A stretch of 37,666 nucleotides of DNA from an uncultured Clostridia bacterium (GTDB lineage Bacteria > Bacillota > Clostridia > UBA1381 > UBA9506), in contig CALYAO010000046.1 in NCBI GenBank assembly GCA_944393605.1, positions 1-37,666 of the forward strand. The letters run 5' to 3'. This document shows, piece by piece, positions 15,295 through 22,815 of this stretch. The notes beneath the pieces are model-generated. The model made no database searches, was not told where the DNA came from, and saw only the letters and a program-made list of their open reading frames with translations. The first letter of the stretch is position 1. Each line of letters opens with the position of its first letter. The translations under genes and the position numbers were made by a program.

Positions 15295-17604
15295 ATGAAA
15301 CGCATATGTACAATGCTTGCAGCGGCCATGCTGCTGTTTTCTGCGGTTTCTGCCGCGGCATATACCGACATCACCCCCGAAAGCGAATTTGGCAAATCGG
15401 TCGAAAAGCTCTCAACGCTTGGTATGATCAACGGATATGAGGATGGTTCTTTCCGGCCCGACGCGCCCGTGACCCGTGCAGAGTTTTCCAAGCTGGTGGT
15501 TGCGGCGCTGGGACAGCAGGACAACGTGGTAGCGGGGGAGAGTGCCAGCCCATTTACGGACGTGCCGATGGGGCATTGGGCCACCGGCTACATCAACTAC
15601 GTCTCCACGGGTGGGTACATCAAAGGCTACCCAGACGGCAGCTTCCACCCCGACGAGAACATCCCCTATGAACAGGCGGCAACCGTGCTGGTGCGCATGC
15701 TGGGGTATACCACCGAAGATGTCGGCTATCACTGGCCAAAAAATTATCTTGAAAAGGCGCAGGCCCTGGGATTGAATGACGGATTGGGCTATACGGAAGG
15801 CACGATTTTAGACCGAAAAGGCGTCGCAGCGCTCATTGACAACACGCTTGATACCGATGTGAAGGGGACGGCCGGCGCTCCCAGCCAGACGCTGTTAGAA
15901 TCCATCGGATATCAGCTGTTAGAGGACGTGGTCATCATCGCCGGAAAGGCGCAGGACGTCTCCGTGCCGGCGGACGAGGTGAAAACCAGCGCTGGGACAT
16001 ATCCGTATAAGCTGGACAATATGGCAGATTACCTGGAGAAGACCTGTGATATTTACCTCGATAAGGACGGCGAAATCGTCCTGGCCGATCCGCAGCCCCA
16101 AACGGCACAGACCATTGTGGTGGACAGCGTGTTGGGCGACCAGATCTTCTACATCCAAGACGGTTCCAAACAGAAGATAGAGCTGGAGGATGAGACGGTT
16201 GTGTACAGCAAGGGACAACAGAGCCAATTTGCTGCGATGAAGAGCCAGCTTGCCATTGGGTCCACCATCTCGGCCTATTACGGTGAGGCGGGAGAGCTGG
16301 AGTATGTGTTCTTAAGCGAGGGTGAGCTGCAGGGACCTGTCACGGTGACAGGCAGCGGCACCATCACCGCTGTGGATGGCTATCCCATCGCAGCGGACGC
16401 GCGCGTGTACCGAAATGGCCTGGCAGTGAACCTGTCTGACCTCGAGGTCCACGATATCGTATACTACAACCCCGCGACCAACGTCGTAATGGCCTATGCG
16501 GAGAAACGGACTGGCATCTACGAGGAGGCCTATCCTTCCAAGGCTTATGTGGAGCGTATCTCGCTGTCGGGCGTGGAATATACCATCGAAACCGAGACTG
16601 CAACCGAAAAGCTCAATGAAAGCCCGGGCTCCTTCCAGAAGAATCAAAAAATCACCCTCTTGCTGGGCAAGGATGGGCAGATCGTGGATGTCATTGCGGA
16701 CGTGGATTCTGAGCTGGATAACATGGGCGTTTTGCTGTCCACCAGCAGCGCCGTATCCACGGAAGAAGAGACCAAAGGACGGCTGGAATACTTTGCAACG
16801 CTGTTTAAATATGACGGCAACACCTATACCTATAAGACCGACAAGGATTATGCGGACTGGCGGGGCGCTATGGTGCGCTTGTCGTTTGACGAGACCGGCT
16901 TGGTCAATGGCATGACTCGGTGCACCAACGGCATCACAGGCAAGTTGGACAAAGTCGCCATGACCCTTGGCGGAACAAAGCTATCGAAGGATGTCAAGAT
17001 CATCGAGCTGATGACAGATCCTGACATAGACGGGGATGCTTCGGCAAGGCTGCTGGAGCTATCGGATATCGACAAGGTGACCTTTGATGAAGGCGATGTC
17101 CTGCATGCGGAAAAGGACAAGAATTTTGGAGATATCACGCTGTTGTTTGTGAACAATATCACAAACGATGGCTATCAATACGGCATCCTAAAATCGAAAA
17201 ACGTCATCAATGCGGGTATGACCGTGAGCGGTACCTATACCATCGACATCGGCGGGACCGAGATGACCTTCCAGCTGCCGTCTGCGTATAGCATCGCCAG
17301 CGGGCAGCCCATTGGCGTGGATGTGTCAAACGGCAGACTGAACCACATGTTCGCGCTGGAGAAGGCGGCGGACGGACGCAAGGTGGAGGCGGTGGATTAT
17401 GACCGCATCAAGGTGGACGGCACCGTCTATAATATGTCCAGCGATGTGGTGGTATACGAACGCAGCAATGCAACCTATCAAAAGACCCCCATTTCGGTCA
17501 ATGAGCTCACAGAGATGCAGTTGTCCAGCGTCCAGCTGTTTGCGGATAAACTGATGGGCATGGGCGGCAAGGTGCGTGTCATTGTGGTGACCCCCAAGCT
17601 GTAA
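15295..17604 (+). CDS. S-layer homology (SLH) domain surface protein
   Basis: 769 residues. A signal peptide covers about 1-22 (KRICTM, hydrophobic core, then AAA before YTDI). Three SLH domains follow: 23-72 (YTDI ... LGMINGYEDGSFRPD ... TRAEF), 87-137 (FTDVPMGHWA ... IKGYPDGSFHPDENI) and a degenerate one at 145-187. SLH domains bind pyruvylated secondary wall polymers, so it is a cell-wall-attached protein. The remaining 580 residues are beta-rich and seem to hold several related modules of the kind VxxVxxxxIxVDGxxY ... VVYER; I do not recognise a catalytic domain. The start at ATG 15295 lies 5 bp after AAAGGAG; ATG 15280 is less well placed. No terminator or promoter is seen in the 30 bp after the permease gene, so it is likely part of that operon. 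Confidence 0.88.
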   Translation: MKRICTMLAAAMLLFSAVSAAAYTDITPESEFGKSVEKLSTLGMINGYEDGSFRPDAPVTRAEFSKLVVAALGQQDNVVAGESASPFTDVPMGHWATGYINYVSTGGYIKGYPDGSFHPDENIPYEQAATVLVRMLGYTTEDVGYHWPKNYLEKAQALGLNDGLGYTEGTILDRKGVAALIDNTLDTDVKGTAGAPSQTLLESIGYQLLEDVVIIAGKAQDVSVPADEVKTSAGTYPYKLDNMADYLEKTCDIYLDKDGEIVLADPQPQTAQTIVVDSVLGDQIFYIQDGSKQKIELEDETVVYSKGQQSQFAAMKSQLAIGSTISAYYGEAGELEYVFLSEGELQGPVTVTGSGTITAVDGYPIAADARVYRNGLAVNLSDLEVHDIVYYNPATNVVMAYAEKRTGIYEEAYPSKAYVERISLSGVEYTIETETATEKLNESPGSFQKNQKITLLLGKDGQIVDVIADVDSELDNMGVLLSTSSAVSTEEETKGRLEYFATLFKYDGNTYTYKTDKDYADWRGAMVRLSFDETGLVNGMTRCTNGITGKLDKVAMTLGGTKLSKDVKIIELMTDPDIDGDASARLLELSDIDKVTFDEGDVLHAEKDKNFGDITLLFVNNITNDGYQYGILKSKNVINAGMTVSGTYTIDIGGTEMTFQLPSAYSIASGQPIGVDVSNGRLNHMFALEKAADGRKVEAVDYDRIKVDGTVYNMSSDVVVYERSNATYQKTPISVNELTEMQLSSVQLFADKLMGMGGKVRVIVVTPKL

Positions 17605-17648
17605 TCTGCCGGCTGAATATAAGCCCGAATAAAATATACCGTACTTCC

Positions 17649-17690
17649 AAACAGGATTCCCATTTTGTAACATGGGAATCCTGTTTTGTT
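17649..17690 (+). terminator. Strong rho-independent terminator after the SLH gene
   Basis: A perfect 15-bp stem (AAACAGGATTCCCAT with ATGGGAATCCTGTTT), 8-base loop, then a T-rich tail. It closes the exporter-SLH operon. Confidence 0.93.
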
Positions 17691-17728
17691 ATGCGTTCAA
17701 TTCTTTCAAAAAAAAGTTTGTTTGTTAA

Positions 17729-17748
17729 AACTTTTATCCCATTTCGTC
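17729..17748 (+). promoter_or_regulatory. Possible ECF-type (autoregulated) promoter of the sigma gene
   Basis: AAAAC (ending at 17731) and CGTC (17745-17748) resemble the AAC and CGT(C/A) elements of ECF sigma promoters. The gap is 13 bp, shorter than the roughly 16 bp usual for Bacillus ECF promoters. No good sigma-A promoter is seen in the 87 bp between the terminator and the sigma gene, which is why I list it. Confidence 0.3.
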
Positions 17749-17777
17749 AGTCTAACTGGTGAAAGGAAGGGGCAATC

Positions 17778-18293
17778 ATGAATAAGGAACAGCTATTTGA
17801 ACGGTTCATTACGCAAAATCTAAACAATGCCTACCGCTTTGCCTACATCTATGTGAACGACCCTCAAACCGCAGAGGACATTGTGAGCGATAGTGTGGTC
17901 AAAGCACTCAAATCCATCCGGCAGCTAAAAAATCCAGTGGTTTTAAAAACATGGTTTTACACCATCATTTCCAACACTGCCCGTACATATCTCAGACAGA
18001 ACAATAAAGTGGTATATATGGACGATGAGATGTTGGAGAAACAGATTGGTGCGGTGGAGACAAATTCTTCTGTTTATTTTGAATCCATCATTCAGAACTT
18101 GCCGCCCGATCTCAAAACCATCCTTGTGCTGCGTTTTTTTGAAGAGATGAAATTTCGTGAAATCGCGCGCATTCTAAACACAAACGAAAACACCATCAAA
18201 ACAAAATTTTACAGGGCGCTTAAAATCTTAAAACTCGAAATGGAAGGTGAGTGTCATGAATCAAAAATTAGAAAAACTCAGGCGGGAATATGA
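17778..18293 (+). CDS. ECF-subfamily RNA polymerase sigma factor (SigV-like)
   Basis: 171 residues, a normal ECF sigma with only regions 2 and 4. Region 2 spans about 10-75, with YVNDPQTAEDIVSDSVVKAL and the promoter-melting stretch WFYTIISNTARTYLRQ. Region 4 spans about 105-155, with LPPDLKTILVLRFFEEM and the helix-turn-helix FREIARILNTNENTIKTKF. The ATG follows GAAAGGAAGGGG. Its last 38 bases overlap the start of the next gene in another frame, the usual arrangement for a sigma and its anti-sigma factor. SigV-type factors respond to envelope damage such as lysozyme in Bacillus and Clostridioides; assigning that stimulus here is inference. Confidence 0.88.
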   Translation: MNKEQLFERFITQNLNNAYRFAYIYVNDPQTAEDIVSDSVVKALKSIRQLKNPVVLKTWFYTIISNTARTYLRQNNKVVYMDDEMLEKQIGAVETNSSVYFESIIQNLPPDLKTILVLRFFEEMKFREIARILNTNENTIKTKFYRALKILKLEMEGECHESKIRKTQAGI

Positions 18294-19056
18294 AGCGCTG
18301 ACCCCTTCTCCTCGCTTAAAAAAGAAGGTGTCGGATGCCTTTAAAAAGAGAAGGAGAATGACGATGTTCAGACACTGTGCGACTGCAGCAGCGGCATTTT
18401 TGGTGGTTTCAACGGTGGCCCTCAACAGCATTCCCAATCTCGCCTATGCAATGAGCGGCGTTCCTGTCCTAAAAGAGGTGGTCGGAATCCTGACGCTGGG
18501 TCGGTTTGAGGCAAAAGACGACAATGACAGCAACAGCGAGGCTTACTATCCGCAGGTAGAAGAATTCCGCGGCGAGTTGCTCAAGGGGTATATCAACCAG
18601 AGCCTAAAAAGCGTCACCGAGCGCTACACGAAAAATCCCGCCTTCTCCAACGTACAAATCAATTATACCGTCACCAGAAATGACAGTCAGGTACTCAGCG
18701 TTCTGTTCACGGGAACCGCAGATATGTCAGAAATTGGAAAAACCATCCCCATCATGGACAGCGTCAATATTGATGTCGCCAAATCCACCAATGAGATTAC
18801 CTACGACCGGCTCATCAAAGATACGCCCGAAGCCAAAGCCGCAATCCATCAGGTGCTGGACGATGCGGCCCGGGCCAAGGGGATCAAGAATGGACTGGAG
18901 GCCGAAGAGATCCGCATCTATTTTCAGGATGACAATGTCGTTTTCTTCTATATGCCTCTGGATGACAGCGCAACCGAGTATGTGGAGCTCTCCATTCCGC
19001 AAAGCAGCATTCAGGCATATTTAAACACGGATTTCGGAGAAAGACCTGCCAGCTGA
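18256..19056 (+). CDS. Probable membrane anti-sigma factor, RsiV-like (DUF3298 region divergent)
   Basis: 266 residues. The N-terminal cytoplasmic part (1-37) is short and basic (KLEKLRREYEAL, KKRRRMTMF), suited to binding the sigma factor. One membrane segment lies near 38-56. The extracellular part starts NLAYAMSGVPVLKEVVGIL and ends with VELSIPQSSIQAYL, resembling the RsiV/DUF3298 layout. RsiV in Bacillus binds lysozyme and is cut by proteases to free SigV; that mode of action is family knowledge. The domain here is divergent, so ligand binding is unproven. The ATG at 18256 follows GGAAGGTGAG; a GTG at 18247 is in frame but sits within that site. A terminator follows. Confidence 0.65.
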   Translation: MNQKLEKLRREYEALTPSPRLKKKVSDAFKKRRRMTMFRHCATAAAAFLVVSTVALNSIPNLAYAMSGVPVLKEVVGILTLGRFEAKDDNDSNSEAYYPQVEEFRGELLKGYINQSLKSVTERYTKNPAFSNVQINYTVTRNDSQVLSVLFTGTADMSEIGKTIPIMDSVNIDVAKSTNEITYDRLIKDTPEAKAAIHQVLDDAARAKGIKNGLEAEEIRIYFQDDNVVFFYMPLDDSATEYVELSIPQSSIQAYLNTDFGERPAS

Positions 19057-19095
19057 CATGCGTTCCTAAAAAACGGCATATTGTATATCGCTACA

Positions 19096-19129
19096 AAAAG
19101 GCGGCCCGCTGATATGCAGGCCGCCTTTT
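19096..19129. terminator. Bidirectional rho-independent terminator
   Basis: AAAAGGCGGCC pairs with GGCCGCCTTTT (11 bp) around a 12-base loop. The flanking A-run and T-run make it work for the anti-sigma gene on + and lonB on -. Confidence 0.9.
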
Positions 19130-19150
19130 CTATCCATATCACCACTCCTA

Positions 19151-20866
19151 TTAGTGTATCTGCTCGCTGCCCGATTGGACCGTTGCCGGCTCCGCCTGTG
19201 CACTGATCAGCGCGGGCGCGGGGGAGGGGACAAACCCTTCCGCCGGCTGCGTATAGGGGGCCAGGCCATAGACATGCCCGAACAGTTCACAGATATGCTC
19301 CACCGGGACCACCTCAATGGGCAGATCCAAAAACAGATCCTGGTTGTTGTCTTTTGGGATATACACCCGTTTGACGCCCGCCGCAACTGCCGCCTGCACC
19401 TTTGCTACCACACCGCCAATGGGCTTCACCTTGCCATGGATGGACAGCTCGCCCGTCATGGCAATCTCGCTGTCAATGGGGGTCCCTGTGATGGCGGAAT
19501 ACACACAAGTCGCAATGGCAGTTCCCGCGGAAGGCCCGTCAATGGGAATACCGCCCGGGAAGTTCACATGGAGCATATAATCTTGGATGTCGATGTCATA
19601 AAAACGCTTGAGCACCGTTCGCATGTTGTCCAGCGATGCGCGTGCGGAGCTGGTTCGGATCAGCTTTTGCCCGCGCCCGTCCATCTCCTCGCTTTCGATG
19701 ATGCCTGTGACGGTCAGAGTCCCTTTGCCGGGCGCACAGGGGACGGCGCTGCACTCAATGTCCATCACCAGCCCTTGGCCGGCGCCAAAGACCGCAAGAC
19801 CATTGATCTGTCCCACCACGCTGCCGCATGCCACCTTTTTGTCCTGCCGGGGGCTATAATGCCCGAATTCTACCACCCATTCCACGTCCTGCGTCTCAAT
19901 GGTATATCGATCCTCCAGGCGCGCCACACTGCCCGCAATCTGCACAATATTGACCGCATCCCGGCCGTTTTGCGCATATTTGCCCACGAGTGCCACCGCG
20001 TCTTGTGTCATGCTGAAATTGCCTTTTTGCGCCGCATTGCGGGCGATGGTGCAGATTTCCTCCTGATCCATGGCACGGAAGAAGATCTCCACGCACCGGG
20101 AGCGGATGGCGGGCGGAATTTCCTCTGGCGAGCGCGTTGTGGCGCCGATGAGCCGGAAATCCGCAGGGAGCCCATTTTGGAAGATCTCATGCACGTGGGG
20201 CGGGATGTCACGGTTGGTGGTGGAGTAGTAGGCACTTTCCAAAAACACCTTCCGATCTTCCAGGACTTTGAGCAGCTTATTCATCTGAATGCCATGCAGC
20301 TCTCCAATCTCATCGATAAACAGCACGCCGCCATGTGCCTTGGTGACCGCGCCCGGCTTGGGCTGGGGAACACCGGCCGGTCCGTATGCACCCGCCCCCT
20401 GATAGATGGGGTCATGCACCGAACCGATGAGCGGGTCTGCGATGCCGCGTTCGTCAAACCGCATGGTGGTCGCGTCCATCTCCACAAATTTGGCCCCCTG
20501 CTGAAAGGGGGATGCTGGGTTTTCGATGGCCTCCTGCAACACCACACGTGCTGCCGCTGTTTTGCCAACTCCCGGCGGGCCGTAGATGAGGATGTGCTGC
20601 GGATTGGGGCCGCAGAGGGCTGCGCGGAGTGCACGGATGCCATCCTCCTGCCCGATGACCTCGGACAGGTTGGAGGGCCGTGTCTTTTCGCTGAGCGGCA
20701 CTGTCAGATGCACCGCGCGCAGCCTGTGCAGCTTTTCGAGTTCCTTTTTGGAATCCTTCTCCAATGAATTTTTGCTGCCCTGCTGGGAGCGCAGCATGGT
20801 AAAGAAATAAATCCCGATAACGACGGTAAAAAACAGTTGGATTAACATAATAAAGGTATTGAGCAT
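19151..20866 (-). CDS. lonB: Membrane-anchored ATP-dependent protease LonB
   Basis: 571 residues. Degrades proteins at the membrane. A membrane segment lies at about 4-24. The AAA+ domain has Walker A GPPGVGKT at 96-103, Walker B GVLFIDEIGELHG, and the sensor region LIGATTRSPEEIPPAIRSRC. The Lon protease domain has Ser446 in GIPIDGPSAGT and Lys489 in GGVVAKVQAA; their spacing of 43 is the same as in E. coli Lon. It lacks the large N-terminal domain of LonA. LonB of Bacillus subtilis acts in the forespore, which hints at a spore former but does not prove it. The start at ATG 20866 lies 6 bp after AGGAAGGG; in-frame upstream codons lack a ribosome site. The tail after 540 is Pro/Ala-rich. Confidence 0.92.
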   Translation of the reverse strand: MLNTFIMLIQLFFTVVIGIYFFTMLRSQQGSKNSLEKDSKKELEKLHRLRAVHLTVPLSEKTRPSNLSEVIGQEDGIRALRAALCGPNPQHILIYGPPGVGKTAAARVVLQEAIENPASPFQQGAKFVEMDATTMRFDERGIADPLIGSVHDPIYQGAGAYGPAGVPQPKPGAVTKAHGGVLFIDEIGELHGIQMNKLLKVLEDRKVFLESAYYSTTNRDIPPHVHEIFQNGLPADFRLIGATTRSPEEIPPAIRSRCVEIFFRAMDQEEICTIARNAAQKGNFSMTQDAVALVGKYAQNGRDAVNIVQIAGSVARLEDRYTIETQDVEWVVEFGHYSPRQDKKVACGSVVGQINGLAVFGAGQGLVMDIECSAVPCAPGKGTLTVTGIIESEEMDGRGQKLIRTSSARASLDNMRTVLKRFYDIDIQDYMLHVNFPGGIPIDGPSAGTAIATCVYSAITGTPIDSEIAMTGELSIHGKVKPIGGVVAKVQAAVAAGVKRVYIPKDNNQDLFLDLPIEVVPVEHICELFGHVYGLAPYTQPAEGFVPSPAPALISAQAEPATVQSGSEQIH

Positions 20867-20906
20867 AGGTATCCCTTCCTGCCGCATGGTTGTTGATGGT
20901 TTTAGT

Positions 20907-20939
20907 ATTGACAAATTCCACCTGTTTATCCTTGTCAAT
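20907..20939. repeat. Inverted repeat between divergent lonB and TauE genes
   Basis: ATTGACAA at 20907-20914 and TTGTCAAT at 20932-20939 are perfect 8-bp arms with a 17-bp spacer. Each arm contains a TTGACA (-35-like) reading inwards, but neither has a good -10 at 17 bp, so an operator is more likely than two facing promoters. It sits 40 bp upstream of lonB and 68 bp upstream of the first TauE gene. Confidence 0.5.
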
Positions 20940-21007
20940 CGTTGGAAGTATCTCCATGCGGTTTATTTTATGCTGGAACGTGCATACTAGGCACAGGAGG
21001 GATTTGG

Positions 21008-21379
21008 ATGAAAAGAGAAACCGTCAAAAAGGTGGGCCTATATGCGCTGGGCGGCGTTGTGGCAGGTTTTTTAAATGGCCTGTTTGGAAGCGGGGGCGGC
21101 ACGGTGATCGTGCCCTTTATGGAAGAGTGTCTCAAAGTGGAGGAGCGCAAATCCCATGCTACCGCCATCCTCATCATCCTAGGGTTTACGATGGTCAGCC
21201 TATTTTTTTACGGCAGCAAGCAGTTCCTTGATTGGAAGCTGGCACTGTTGGTCTCGTGCGGCGGGGTAGTGGGCGGCTTCATTGGCGCCAAGGTGCTGTC
21301 TAGGCTATCGGGCGGCGCCATCCGCAAGATTTTTGGCGCCTTCATGGTGGTAGCCGCGATACGGATGGTGATGTGGTAA
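21008..21379 (+). CDS. TSUP (TauE/SafE) family half-permease, first partner
   Basis: 123 residues, about half of a full TauE/SafE transporter. Four hydrophobic segments can be drawn. The family N-terminal motif is present as GGVVAGFLNGLFGSGGGTVIVP, read here in two parts around residues 12-33, followed by the conserved HATAILII. Members export or import sulfite, sulfonates or organic acids; the substrate is unknown. The start at ATG 21008 lies a few bp after AGGAGGG. Its stop TAA overlaps the ATG of the next gene (TAATG), so the two halves are translated together and probably form one transporter. Confidence 0.85.
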   Translation: MKRETVKKVGLYALGGVVAGFLNGLFGSGGGTVIVPFMEECLKVEERKSHATAILIILGFTMVSLFFYGSKQFLDWKLALLVSCGGVVGGFIGAKVLSRLSGGAIRKIFGAFMVVAAIRMVMW

Positions 21380-21771
21380 TGTGGTGGGTCAATCTCCTCA
21401 TCGGACTGCTCGCTGGGGTCGTGAGCGGCATGGGAATCGGCGGCGGCACCATTCTCATCCCGGCGCTGCTGTTTTTTTCACAGATCAGCCAGCAGACCGC
21501 CCAAGGCGTCAATCTCCTATATTTTATTCCAACGGCCATCATTGCCCTCATTGTACACATCAAGAATCGGAATGTGGCGTTTCGGATTGCATGGCCCATT
21601 ATGCTGCTGGGTGTGCTGGGCGCGGTCGGCGGGTCGCTGCTGGCAATCGTGCTGGACGGCGGCATCCTAAAAAAGCTGTTTGGGGGCTTTTTGCTGCTTA
21701 TGGGAATCTATGAATTTTTTAAAAAGGACAAAAAGAACAATCAACCCAAGAAAGAAGCCACACCCAATTAG
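21379..21771 (+). CDS. TSUP (TauE/SafE) family half-permease, second partner
   Basis: 130 residues, again half of a TauE/SafE protein with about four membrane segments. It repeats the family motif as LAGVVSGMGIGGGTILIPAL near 11-30, then QGVNLLYFIPTAIIALI, and ends in a lysine-rich cytoplasmic tail. The two genes are similar halves of a protein that in most bacteria is one chain of about 250 residues with an internal repeat. The ATG overlaps the previous stop. The stop TAG overlaps the stop codon of the convergent recombinase gene. Confidence 0.85.
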   Translation: MWWVNLLIGLLAGVVSGMGIGGGTILIPALLFFSQISQQTAQGVNLLYFIPTAIIALIVHIKNRNVAFRIAWPIMLLGVLGAVGGSLLAIVLDGGILKKLFGGFLLLMGIYEFFKKDKKNNQPKKEATPN

Positions 21772-21782
21772 TGTGGCTTCTT
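21752..21782. terminator. Bidirectional terminator hairpin covering two convergent gene ends
   Basis: AAGAAGCCACAC at 21752-21763 pairs perfectly with GTGTGGCTTCTT at 21771-21782 around a 7-base loop that holds both stop codons. U-rich tails are only moderate (TTCTTATCTT on +, CTTCTTTCTT on -). Confidence 0.7.
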
Positions 21783-22754
21783 ATCTTCTGCTGTTCGCTG
21801 AAATCCCGCAAGCGGGTTTTTGGTGGTTGCATCCCGGAGCTGATTGTTGTCCACATGGGTGTAGATCTCGGTGGTGGCCAGGTTGGTATGGCCCAGAATT
21901 TCTTGCAGCAAGCGGATATCCACGTGCCCATATTGATACATCAAGGTGGCAGCGGTATGCCGCAGCTTGTGAACGGTGTATTTCGAGCTGTCCAGCCCCG
22001 CGGCTTCCATATGCTTTTGAATGGCCTTCTGAACGGTTCGAGTGTTGATACGCCGGTTGTGACGGCTGATAAACAGCGCGTCCTGGTCGGGCGCCTTGAT
22101 GCCATCTCGGGGCCGTACGGCCAGATAGGCCGAAAGGGCGTCCAAACAGGCTTGGTTGAGATAAACCGTCCGCTCTTTGTTTCCTTTTCCAATCACTGTA
22201 AGTCTGTCGTCCTTGATGTCCCGCAAATTGATGCCAACCAGCTCCGAAAGGCGCAAGCCGCAATTTAAAAACAGCGTCACCATGCAAAAATCGCGCTCTT
22301 TGTAAGTCCCGTCAATATGGGACAAAAGGGATACGCTTTCTTCCAAATTGAGATACCGTGGGAGGCTTTTGGCGATCTTGGGCGCATCCAAGTCCTTTGC
22401 AACATTTTCGGACAACAGATTGGCTTTGGTGTCCAAGTACTTAAAAAATGATTTGATGCAGGATACCTTGCGGGCACGCGAGTTGGCATTGTTGAGCAGC
22501 TCACGGCTGGCAAAGGACAAAAACGCATACAGGTCATGCAGCGTGATGGACTGGAGGAAGGACGCTGGGATGTCGTCAATGGGAATGTTGTGGAAATCTT
22601 CCATAGACGCAAGCCCTTTGTGCACCTTTAAAAACCGAAACATGGTACGCAAATCGGTATAGTAGCCATCCACGGTGCGTTTGCTGCGGCCTTTGATGGT
22701 TTCCATATAAATCAAGAAATCCTGTACAAACGCAGGCGCGTCCTGGTAATCCAT
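21768..22754 (-). CDS. Tyrosine recombinase (XerC/XerD family)
   Basis: 328 residues with an N-terminal SAM-like DNA-binding domain (about 1-110) and a catalytic domain. The catalytic set is complete: Arg168 in CGLRLSEL, Lys190 in IGKGNKER, His262 and Arg265 in HKLRHTAATL, His289 in LGHTNLATTEIY, and Tyr298. This is the size and layout of Xer proteins that resolve chromosome dimers, but many Clostridia also have extra Xer-like recombinases, so I leave the symbol empty. There is no integrase-type neighbourhood, attachment site or phage gene. The ATG follows AAGGAGGA by about 5 bp. A perfect 34-bp inverted repeat lies just upstream. Confidence 0.9.
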   Translation of the reverse strand: MDYQDAPAFVQDFLIYMETIKGRSKRTVDGYYTDLRTMFRFLKVHKGLASMEDFHNIPIDDIPASFLQSITLHDLYAFLSFASRELLNNANSRARKVSCIKSFFKYLDTKANLLSENVAKDLDAPKIAKSLPRYLNLEESVSLLSHIDGTYKERDFCMVTLFLNCGLRLSELVGINLRDIKDDRLTVIGKGNKERTVYLNQACLDALSAYLAVRPRDGIKAPDQDALFISRHNRRINTRTVQKAIQKHMEAAGLDSSKYTVHKLRHTAATLMYQYGHVDIRLLQEILGHTNLATTEIYTHVDNNQLRDATTKNPLAGFQRTAEDKKPH

Positions 22755-22778
22755 TTGACTCCTCCTTTTCCCCTTCTC

Positions 22779-22812
22779 CCAGTTTCACTAAATTTTTATT
22801 TAGTGAAACTGG
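22779..22812. repeat. Perfect 15-bp inverted repeat upstream of the recombinase gene
   Basis: CCAGTTTCACTAAAT at 22779-22793 and its exact complement at 22798-22812 flank a TTTT centre. Neither side is followed by a T-run, so it is not a normal intrinsic terminator. It lies 25 bp upstream of the recombinase ATG and 3 bp after the decayed YjbR gene. An operator, a recombination site or a leader stem are possible. Confidence 0.6.
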
Positions 22813-22815
22813 ATA

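Noticed and set aside
19154-20767. Open frame of 537 codons on the + strand
   Set aside because: It lies wholly antisense to lonB, whose Walker and Ser-Lys motifs are complete. The antisense product has no recognisable domain and is rich in His, Arg and Cys, as expected for a mirror frame of GC-rich coding DNA.
21768-22754. Tyrosine recombinase as a sign of an integrated element
   Set aside because: Neighbours are chromosomal housekeeping genes; there is no tRNA, no direct-repeat attachment pair, no phage or conjugation gene. A Xer-type role is simpler.
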